NCBI RefSeq assembly: GCF_011382985.1
Contig: NZ_CP049933.1
Span: 2,108,001-2,172,000, forward strand
Length of the DNA stretch: 64,000 nt
Origin: Leucobacter coleopterorum
GTDB lineage: Bacteria > Actinomycetota > Actinomycetes > Actinomycetales > Microbacteriaceae
Direction of reading: 5' to 3'
The notes beneath the pieces were generated by a model that was not told where the DNA came from, made no database searches, and saw only the letters and a list, made by a program, of their open reading frames with translations. Position numbers and translations under genes: made by a program. Below are positions 57,771 through 64,000 of this stretch, one piece after another (the stretch's first letter is position 1; each line of letters starts with the position of its first letter).

Positions 57771-58850
57771 GTGTCGACGGTCCCCGTGAATCCCCCGCGG
57801 TCACGCCAGCTTCCATCCACTGGGCTGCTCGATGCCCGGCAGCGACCGCTACGAGACCTGCGTATCTCAGTGACTGACCGCTGCAACTTCCGCTGCGTCT
57901 ACTGCATGCCAAAGGAATTGTTCGGGCGCGACTACCAGTTTCTCGAGCGCAATGAACTCCTGACCTTCGAAGAGATCGAGCGCGTCGCCCGAGTCTCAGT
58001 GAGCCTTGGCGTACGCAAGCTCCGCATCACAGGTGGCGAACCACTGCTGCGGCGCGGCATTGAGAACCTCATCGCCAAACTCGCTGCACTGCGCACCCCC
58101 GATGGCGAGCACGTCGACCTGGCCCTCACAACCAATGGCTCGGCACTGCCCGTCAAGGCCATGGCTCTGCGCGAGGCCGGTTTGCAACGGGTCACGGTCT
58201 CAGTCGATTCGCTCAAAGAGGACCGGTTTCAAGCGATCAACGACGTGAAATTTTCACTCTCCCGTGTACTCGACGGTATCGTCGCGGCAGAGCACGCGGG
58301 TCTCGGCCCGGTGAAGATCAACGCGGTTATTAAACGCGGTGTCAATGATGACGAGGTATTGGCGCTCGCCGAGCACTTTCGAGGAACCGGCCGCACCCTG
58401 CGCTTCATCGAGTACATGGATGTAGGGTCGTCGAACGGCTGGGAGATGGGCGACGTGGTTCCCTCCGCAGAGATCTTGCGCACCATCAACGAAGCGCACC
58501 CGCTCGAACCGCTCGAACCCAGTCACCCTGGCGAAACCGCGAAGCGGTGGCGCTACATCGATGGCTGTGGTGAGATCGGATTGATTTCAAGCGTGACCGG
58601 AGCGTTTTGTGGCACCTGCACCCGCGCTCGCATTTCCGTCGAGGGCAAACTCTTCACGTGCCTTTTCGCAACGAAGGGCACCGACCTCCGCTCACTACTC
58701 AGGGGTGGCGCAGACGACGAAGCGCTCGCCGCCGCGCTCACGGGGCTCTGGAACGAGCGTGACGATCGATACTCTGAGCTGCGCTCGAGGCTCTCCACGG
58801 AGAGTTCCCCCACCCGCCAACGCATCGAAATGTCTTACATTGGCGGTTGA
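57771..58850 (+). CDS. moaA: GTP 3',8-cyclase MoaA
   Basis: A ~359-residue radical SAM enzyme that starts molybdenum cofactor synthesis by cyclising GTP. The N-terminal cluster motif is CNFRCVYC. The C-terminal second cluster is FCGTCTR with a later cysteine in LFTCLFA. The protein ends in Gly-Gly (SYIGG), as active MoaA requires. I prefer the GTG at 57771, 8 bases after AGGGAGG, to 57762. Its last 16 bases overlap the end of the convergent regulator gene. Confidence 0.95.
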   Translation: MSTVPVNPPRSRQLPSTGLLDARQRPLRDLRISVTDRCNFRCVYCMPKELFGRDYQFLERNELLTFEEIERVARVSVSLGVRKLRITGGEPLLRRGIENLIAKLAALRTPDGEHVDLALTTNGSALPVKAMALREAGLQRVTVSVDSLKEDRFQAINDVKFSLSRVLDGIVAAEHAGLGPVKINAVIKRGVNDDEVLALAEHFRGTGRTLRFIEYMDVGSSNGWEMGDVVPSAEILRTINEAHPLEPLEPSHPGETAKRWRYIDGCGEIGLISSVTGAFCGTCTRARISVEGKLFTCLFATKGTDLRSLLRGGADDEALAAALTGLWNERDDRYSELRSRLSTESSPTRQRIEMSYIGG

Positions 58851-59527
58851 TCCACACAGGTCCTGTTAGGCTCGCAGTTCTGGAAACGGTAGCGAAACCG
58901 CGACCTGTGATCTCTCAACCTGCATAAGATGCAGTTTGCAGACCCCGGGGTCACAAAAGGGTGCAACTGATCCGCCCGCAGCGGCCCCTCGGTAATGGCA
59001 AGCATCATGTTAATCAAACCGAGGTGAACCGAGCACACCATGTCTTGATGCTCGGCGACCATTGACTTGAACGGGCACGAAAACAGATTCACTTCAAGGT
59101 TGGGGTGATCGGTTTCGGGGTCAAAACCGACCTGGTCAAGGTGATCTTCAAGAATCTCGAGTTGAGTTCTGATCGCTTCGTCGCTTGACTCGGCGAGCGA
59201 GTCCTCAATGTGTTGCCCCATCACAATCCGCTTAAACATGTCGGCCCGGTTCTGGGCTGATGCCAGCTTGCGTTCACCAATCTCATCGAGGTCTTCGTGA
59301 CCGATCCGGGCCGAGTAGAACACTTTTGGGCGACCGCGGATTCTACGTTCCTCACTGTGCGCCAAAACAAACCCGTCTTCCACGAGTCGTTGCAGGTGCT
59401 CGTGAACCGTATTGTGGTGCAGGTTGACTTCCGCGGCGAGTTCCCCGGCGGTTTTCTCCCCCCGCTGCTGCAGAACAAAGAGCAACTGCACTCGACTCAG
59501 CGAAGACAGCGTTCGATAGGTACTCAT
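58835..59527 (-). CDS. SufR-like HTH regulator with a cysteine-rich C-terminus
   Basis: A 230-residue winged-helix regulator. The DNA-binding part (residues ~8-60) reads LSRVQLLFVLQQRGEKTAGE and HHNTVHEHLQRLVEDGFVLA. The wing has RIRGRPKVFYSA. Residues 140-230 carry cysteines at about 151 (SCPFKS), 165 (MVCSVH), 199 and 202 (NCILCRL), 218 and 224. The CPF...C...CxxC pattern resembles SufR-type [Fe-S]-binding repressors. I start at 59527, since an earlier start would overlap moaE. It lies between moaE and moaA. A role in tuning cofactor synthesis to iron-sulfur status is inference. Confidence 0.75.
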   Translation of the reverse strand: MSTYRTLSSLSRVQLLFVLQQRGEKTAGELAAEVNLHHNTVHEHLQRLVEDGFVLAHSEERRIRGRPKVFYSARIGHEDLDEIGERKLASAQNRADMFKRIVMGQHIEDSLAESSDEAIRTQLEILEDHLDQVGFDPETDHPNLEVNLFSCPFKSMVAEHQDMVCSVHLGLINMMLAITEGPLRADQLHPFVTPGSANCILCRLRDHRSRFRYRFQNCEPNRTCVDQPPM

Positions 59528-59531
59528 GTGG

Positions 59532-59974
59532 TCAAGAGACACGGTCGTGTGTGCCTCTGCTGTCGATCCCCACCCACTCAGAGGTTCCGGCGGTGAAGTG
59601 CTGCCGCTTCCAGATCGGCACCTCGTGTTTGATTCTTTCGACCAGACGCTCGATAGCGGCAAACGCCTCCGCGCGATGGGCGGAAGATGCCGCGGCGACA
59701 AGCGCCGAGTCGCCTATTTCGAGCGAACCGATCCGGTGCACCGCCGCCAGTCGCAGGCCTGCGTCCGCCTGTTCCTCAGCAACCAGCTCCCGCAAGAACC
59801 GTTCGGCCTCCGGGTGTGCACTGTAGTCGAGTGCGTTGACGCCTTCGCCCCATCGTGGTTGCGAATCACCCCGTAGAAGACCACCGTTGCACCAAACTCA
59901 GGTGCATCAACCGCGTCACGCACCGCGGCTTCGTCAATCGGCTGGTCGGTTATCTTCGCATAAACCTCGGTCAT
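59532..59974 (-). CDS. moaE: Molybdopterin synthase catalytic subunit (one frame break)
   Basis: A ~147-residue MoaE that, with MoaD, adds dithiolene sulfur to precursor Z. The N-terminus reads MTEVYAKITDQPIDEAAVRD. After restoring one base at the C run 59848-59851 it continues IRNHDGGEGVNALDYSAHPE, then AAVHRIGSLEIGDSALVAAA and the catalytic-lysine region VERIKHEVPIWKRQHF. It overlaps the moeB stop (59971-59974). Its end lies 5 bases from the regulator start. Confidence 0.92.
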
Positions 59975-61101
59975 CGTGCACTTCCTTCAAGTAGCTGTGG
60001 GGCGATCCTCGCGAGTTCTTGCACCCCTCCCCGTAGGAAGCGCACATCTCTGTTACCGCGTGCGATGAGAATTCTTGCGGCACGGATCGAACGCGGGTCA
60101 CGCTCGCAATACACGATAGCGGGGGCTGTGACAGGTGCGGATCCGGCTTCCATTTCGTCCAGCGGAAGCGAGTCAGAATCGAGGATCCGTAGCCGTTCCC
60201 TCTCCTGAACCGTACGAACGTCGAGGAGCGCTGGTTTCCCTCCATCGTGCAATAACTCAAGGAATTCGGCGGCCGTCACGGAGGGCGGTTCGGGATCGGA
60301 GCCCGCACAGAACAGCTCATAGTCAATGAGCTCGGTCACCGGCTTCGCGGCGGGTTCTCGCTTGAACGCAAGTTCTCTGGTCTGTGCACGAAGTGAATCG
60401 TAGACCACCACTCTGCCGAGCAGCGGATCACCGATTCCAGCAATCAGTTTCAGCGTCTCTGTAGCAAGCAGCGAGCCGATCGTGCCGCACAGCCCGGGCA
60501 ACACACCACCGGTGCCGCAGTCAACGACATCTTCGGGCGCAGGAGGGTTCGGAAACAGGTCGCGATACCCGGGGTGGTGGGGCCGCCACGACACCCCGAC
60601 CTGGCCGTGGTACTGCAGGATCGACCCCCACACGAGCGGCAGACCAAGAAGCTCAGCGGCATCGGCAACGAGGTAGCGGGTCGGAAAATTGTCGCTGCCG
60701 TCGACGATCAGGTCGTAGCCGCCAAAGATATCGAGGGCGTTTTCTGCGGTGAGTCGTGTGTTGTGCTTCACAACGTGTATCGCGGGATCGAGAGCGCCCA
60801 CAGCATCGGCGAGCGAGTCCACCTTTGATCTGCCGATATCTGCGGTGCCGTGCGCGATCTGCCGATGCAGGTTTGAGAGCTCAACACGATCATCATCGAT
60901 TATTCCGATCGTGCCCACCCCCGCTCCGGCGAGGTAGGGCACACTCGCGCTACCCAGCCCGCCAGCCCCGACAACAAGCACACGTGCTGCACCAAGCCTG
61001 CGCTGCGCTTCTTCACCAAACCCGGGCAGCAGCATCTGACGCTGCGCACGCGAGCGCTGCTCCGCGGTCAGTTCCGGGCCTTCTTGCAGCAAGGGTTCCA
61101 T
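59971..61101 (-). CDS. moeB: MoeB/ThiF adenylyltransferase with rhodanese domain
   Basis: A 376-residue protein. Residues ~15-255 form the adenylyltransferase domain (RQMLLPGFGEEAQRRLGAAR, VVGAGGLGSASVPYLAGAGV, DGSDNFPTRYLV), which activates the MoaD C-terminus. Residues ~270-376 form a rhodanese domain with the active cysteine in IVYCERDPRS, so it may both adenylate and sulfurate MoaD. It overlaps moaE by ATGA and is divergent from moaD. The zinc-binding cysteine pairs of E. coli MoeB are not evident. Confidence 0.9.
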   Translation of the reverse strand: MEPLLQEGPELTAEQRSRAQRQMLLPGFGEEAQRRLGAARVLVVGAGGLGSASVPYLAGAGVGTIGIIDDDRVELSNLHRQIAHGTADIGRSKVDSLADAVGALDPAIHVVKHNTRLTAENALDIFGGYDLIVDGSDNFPTRYLVADAAELLGLPLVWGSILQYHGQVGVSWRPHHPGYRDLFPNPPAPEDVVDCGTGGVLPGLCGTIGSLLATETLKLIAGIGDPLLGRVVVYDSLRAQTRELAFKREPAAKPVTELIDYELFCAGSDPEPPSVTAAEFLELLHDGGKPALLDVRTVQERERLRILDSDSLPLDEMEAGSAPVTAPAIVYCERDPRSIRAARILIARGNRDVRFLRGGVQELARIAPQLLEGSAR

Positions 61102-61198
61102 AGTCGCCAGTCTAGATTGTGGTGCGAGCGAGCTTCACTGTTTTCGTTGAGGCCAGTTCTGCCGGTGGCACTCGAAGCACACCGGGTAGCATGTCGGT

Positions 61199-61441
61199 AT
61201 GGCTCAGATCACCATTCGTTACTTTGCAGCCGCCGCAGAGGCCGCCGGTTGCGAAGAGGAGTATTGGGACCTCAACACAACAGACACCCTTGAGAAACTG
61301 CGCGTCTCACTCGGCGAGCGCTACGGCGAGCCCATGCGTAAGGTGTTGCGATCCGGCTCCTTCCTGGTTGACGGAGTCGTGCGGCGAGACGGTGCTATTG
61401 GCACCGTGGTTGACGTGCTACCCCCGTTTGCGGGCGGATGA
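61199..61441 (+). CDS. moaD: Molybdopterin synthase sulfur-carrier subunit
   Basis: An 80-residue ubiquitin-like protein reading MAQITIRYFAAAAEAAGCEE. It ends in VLPPFAGG, whose terminal glycine is activated by MoeB and becomes a thiocarboxylate. Its stop overlaps the next start (ATGA). It opens the operon moaD-moeA-moaC-mogA and is divergent from moeB, with a ~97-base shared promoter region. Confidence 0.93.
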   Translation: MAQITIRYFAAAAEAAGCEEEYWDLNTTDTLEKLRVSLGERYGEPMRKVLRSGSFLVDGVVRRDGAIGTVVDVLPPFAGG

Positions 61442-62736
61442 GCACAGACAGGCGCCTTCTAGAGGCGCACCAAGAGGCCGTCCGTTCACTTCTCACACCG
61501 ATGTTTGAGAGTCTCCGGGCAACCAACCCAGAGTGCGTTTCAGTTCACGCCTCCGAGTTGCTCGGCCGCGTCACGGCGAGAGAGATAACAACCGCGATTC
61601 CGCTGCCTCCGTTCGATAACTCGCAGATGGACGGGTACGCGGTCAGCTCGACAGACGTTGCTGGTGCGAGCCCCGAACACCCGGTCATTCTCGCGCTCGG
61701 CTACACAACGGCAGCCGGCGATATGCCCGGCGCTCACATGCCTCGAACAGCCTCCCCCATTATGACGGGCGCGATCATCCCGCACGGTGCCGATTCAGTG
61801 ATCCCCGTTGAACAGACGCTTCCACCGAAATTTCCTCGGCTGAGCCGCAGGGGTGACCCGGTTCCAGTCGGCAGCGTAACTGTTGTGTCGGGGGCTCCCA
61901 GCGGCCAGTTCGTGCGCCGGTGCGGCGAAGACGCAGCGGTAGGCACTCCAATCTTGACCGCCGGCGTCAGGCTAACACCGGCGCGCATCGGTGCGCTTGC
62001 AGCAGCAGGTTGCACCACTGTTCAGGTTCTTCCACGGGTGCGGGTGCTGCTCTGCTCGACCGGAGATGAAATCCCGAGTGGTGCTGAGTCTCGTTCGTCG
62101 ACCGCAACGGTTCAGCTTGAACTCGGCAAGATCCACGACGCGAATACACCGATGCTCGCCGCCGCCCTGCGCGAAGCGGGTGCCGAGGTGGACACCCTTC
62201 GCTGCGGAGATCAGGCGGCAGCGTTGCACGCCGCACTCACGGCCGCTTCGCCCGGCTACGACCTGATTGTCACGTCAGGTGGCATTAGCGCTGGAGCTTT
62301 TGAGGTCGTACGAGAAGCGCTTGCACCGCTCGGGGCTGAGTTCATGTCGGTTGCCATGCAGCCCGGCGGACCGCAGGGTCTTGGTGAAATTACACTTGCC
62401 GGGAGCACCATTCCCGTGGTCAGTTTTCCTGGCAACCCCGTGAGCGCTTTTATCTCGGCCGAGTGCTTTGTGCTTCCGCTGCTTCGAGAGCATGCCGGGC
62501 TGGCGTCCGAGCGCCCTCGTGAGCAGCGACAACTTGCCCACGACACAAAGTCGCCTCTCGACAAACTTCAGGTGCGGCGAGGCCGGATCGAAGCGGACGG
62601 CCGGGTCACGCTGAGCGGTCCCGGTTCCCACTTGCTGAGCGAACTAGCCGCCGCCGATGTGCTCGTCCAGTTGCCGCTCGGGCAAGACACCTTTCCTGAA
62701 AACACCCCCGTCGAAACCTGGAGGATCAATGATTGA
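61438..62736 (+). CDS. moeA: Molybdopterin molybdenumtransferase MoeA (copy 2)
   Basis: A 432-residue MoeA paralogue. Blocks are [40 protein letters not shown] and [20 protein letters not shown], then [20 protein letters not shown]. It is clearly different in sequence from the copy at 47175. In the moa/mog operon it may be the general insertase. It overlaps moaD by ATGA, and its last 8 bases overlap moaC. Confidence 0.93.
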   Translation: MSTDRRLLEAHQEAVRSLLTPMFESLRATNPECVSVHASELLGRVTAREITTAIPLPPFDNSQMDGYAVSSTDVAGASPEHPVILALGYTTAAGDMPGAHMPRTASPIMTGAIIPHGADSVIPVEQTLPPKFPRLSRRGDPVPVGSVTVVSGAPSGQFVRRCGEDAAVGTPILTAGVRLTPARIGALAAAGCTTVQVLPRVRVLLCSTGDEIPSGAESRSSTATVQLELGKIHDANTPMLAAALREAGAEVDTLRCGDQAAALHAALTAASPGYDLIVTSGGISAGAFEVVREALAPLGAEFMSVAMQPGGPQGLGEITLAGSTIPVVSFPGNPVSAFISAECFVLPLLREHAGLASERPREQRQLAHDTKSPLDKLQVRRGRIEADGRVTLSGPGSHLLSELAAADVLVQLPLGQDTFPENTPVETWRIND

Positions 62737-63223
62737 CTCGCCCCTTTCCGAGCCTCAACAACTCACTCATCTGCGCGGTGACGGTAGCGCCCACATGGTT
62801 GATGTCACAGAGAAGCCGGTGACTAAGCGCACAGCACGCGCTGAGGCCACCCTGGTCACTCGCGCTGATGTTGTAGAGCTGCTGGTCTCGGGCGAACTCC
62901 CCAAGGGCGAAGCCCTCGGCACCGCACGGATCGCGGGAATCATGGCGGCCAAGCGCACCTCAGAGCTGATTCCACTCTGTCACCCGCTGCCGCTCACAAA
63001 ACTCGCCATCGATTTTGAGCCACTGGGTGACCGTGTGCGAGTCATCGCAACCGTCACCACCCGCGGGCTCACCGGAGTCGAGATGGAAGCGCTGACGGCC
63101 GCGAGCATTACTGCGCTGACCCTCTACGACATGATTAAGGCGGTCGACAAACACGCTACCGTTACAGACACGCGTGTGATCGCAAAATCGGGTGGCAAAA
63201 GCGGCGATTGGTCGGTGGAATGA
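62729..63223 (+). CDS. moaC: Cyclic pyranopterin monophosphate synthase MoaC
   Basis: A 164-residue MoaC, which acts after MoaA to form cyclic pyranopterin monophosphate. Seen are [40 protein letters not shown] followed by the conserved CHPL, and [20 protein letters not shown] with the catalytic lysine in IKAVDK. I start at ATG 62729, inside the moeA end. An upstream in-frame start at 62657 is unlikely. It overlaps mogA by ATGA. Confidence 0.95.
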   Translation: MIDSPLSEPQQLTHLRGDGSAHMVDVTEKPVTKRTARAEATLVTRADVVELLVSGELPKGEALGTARIAGIMAAKRTSELIPLCHPLPLTKLAIDFEPLGDRVRVIATVTTRGLTGVEMEALTAASITALTLYDMIKAVDKHATVTDTRVIAKSGGKSGDWSVE

Positions 63224-63701
63224 CGCGGCGCGCGGTCGTCATCGTTGCTTCTACCCGCGCCGCCGCTGGCCAGGCAGAGGATCGAACGGGTCCCCTCATT
63301 CGCGAGTGGCTCGCGGCCCGCGGATTCGAGGCCGCTGCGCCCCTTGTTGTCGCCGATGGTGCCCCAGTTGGTAACGCAGCGCGCAAGGCTTTGAGTTCCC
63401 GGCCAGCGGTCATCATTTCGACCGGGGCACTGGTATCTCGTCGAGCGACCAAACGCCTGAACAACTCACACCCCTACTCGATGTGCAGCTTACCGGCATC
63501 ATCGAGGAGATCCGCCGCCAGGGCACTTCCGCGGTTCCCACCGCGATCCTCACTCGCGGTGTTGCTGGCTTCTCGGGAGATACCTTCATTGTGACGCTGC
63601 CAGGCTCCCCGGGTGGGGTTCGCGACGGCCTTGCGGTGCTTGATGGTGTGCTGGAGCATCTGCTCGGGCAGCGCCTAGGATCAGCGCGCGGAAACCACTA
63701 G
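63220..63701 (+). CDS. mogA: Molybdopterin adenylyltransferase, MogA/MoaB type (one frame break)
   Basis: A ~160-residue MoCF-fold protein that adenylates molybdopterin before metal insertion. It starts [20 protein letters not shown]. After restoring one G at the run 63424-63427 it reads [20 protein letters not shown], the substrate-binding GGTG motif, then [20 protein letters not shown]. Without it the frame ends at 63594. It overlaps moaC and closes the operon. It converges on the small gene at 63714. Confidence 0.9.
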
Positions 63702-63713
63702 CGCTCTTTCGTT

Positions 63714-63992
63714 TCAGGAAACACCTTTTTTCGAAATCGCACGCACGTCGTCTTCAAGATTATTCACTTGCTTCTCCAGGCGCCCGAACCGCCGATCAAC
63801 CTCGTCAAAGCGTGAATCTACGACATCAAAACGCGCATCCATCACGTCGAAACGGGCGTCAATAAGATCAAACCTAGATTCCATCGCGTCGCATCTTGAC
63901 CCCACCGATTTGAACTCAGAGGCGACGGCATCAAACTTTGCTGAGATCGTTCGGTTAAATGACTGTGTAACGAAGGTCAGGAGCCCGATCAT
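63714..63992 (-). CDS. Small coiled-coil protein with heptad repeats, possibly extending past the window
   Basis: At least 92 residues: a hydrophobic N-terminus (MIGLLTFVTQSFNRTISAKF) followed by a repeated heptad pattern (DARFDVMDARFDVVDSRFDE), then LEKQVNNLEDDV. The repeats [DE]xRFDxx give a long parallel coiled coil, as in many small Actinobacterial proteins of unknown role. The ATG at 63992 lies 8 bases from the window edge, so the true start may be upstream. I assign no function. Confidence 0.65.
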   Translation of the reverse strand: MIGLLTFVTQSFNRTISAKFDAVASEFKSVGSRCDAMESRFDLIDARFDVMDARFDVVDSRFDEVDRRFGRLEKQVNNLEDDVRAISKKGVS

Positions 63993-64000
63993 GGTCGCAC

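Noticed and set aside
2225-63427. Programmed frameshifting as the explanation for the many frame breaks
   Set aside because: The breaks fall in unrelated genes at plain C/G runs and no stimulatory structures are evident. Undercalled homopolymers explain all of them more simply.
1-64000. CRISPR arrays, prophage, insertion sequences or integrated elements
   Set aside because: No spaced direct repeats, transposase, integrase or phage structural genes were found, and gene content looks chromosomal throughout.

Overview
The window looks like a chromosome segment of a high-GC actinobacterium, most likely Microbacteriaceae (Leucobacter-like). This is an inference from gene content: a fused rhamnulose-1-phosphate aldolase/dehydrogenase, a tmRNA tag reading ANAKRTDFALAA, GTGA/ATGA-coupled operons and actinobacterial-type FtsEX, RF2 and SmpB. 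I see no phage, insertion sequence, CRISPR array or plasmid backbone.

Layout. 0-8 kb: partial ilvD, two small membrane proteins, Na+/H+ antiporter nhaA, and a four-gene operon of acidic lipoprotein, peptidoglycan-binding adaptor, ATPase and MacB-like permease. 7.9-14 kb: tRNA-Lys, inositol-phosphatase-like gene, TetR regulator, GAPDH, GlxA-type regulator, acyltransferase-like membrane protein, tmRNA. 14.2-28 kb: a ten-gene L-rhamnose operon (RbsA-type importer, mutarotase, isomerase, kinase, aldolase/dehydrogenase fusion, L-lactate dehydrogenase and a second sugar-isomerase-like protein), with a divergent LacI regulator and two matching operators. 28-32 kb: smpB, ftsX, ftsE, prfB. 32-42 kb: a MocR/YczE pair and a probable polyamine block (APC permease, potABCD-like importer, Lrp regulator, class III aminotransferase). 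42-46 kb: a membrane-protein reading frame with two TGA stops, a DUF559 protein, rpsO, amt and a second inositol-phosphatase-like gene. 46-63.7 kb: a molybdenum cofactor island (mobA, two moeA, fdhD, an FdhF/YdeP-type oxidoreductase, modABC, moaA, moaE, moeB, moaD, moaC, mogA) that encloses flavohemoglobin, formamidase and a cysteine-rich SufR-like regulator.

How the genes fit together. Rhamnose is imported, isomerised, phosphorylated and cleaved. The lactaldehyde half is oxidised to L-lactate by the fused dehydrogenase and probably on to pyruvate by the operon-encoded LldD. In the molybdenum island, formamidase would give formate and ammonia, the molybdenum oxidoreductase with FdhD could oxidise formate, and the rest makes its cofactor.

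Data-quality caution. At least 14 otherwise intact genes contain 17 frame breaks, each at a short G/C run that looks one base (once two bases) too short. I treat these as probable sequencing errors, and I give such genes as single CDS features spanning both frames.
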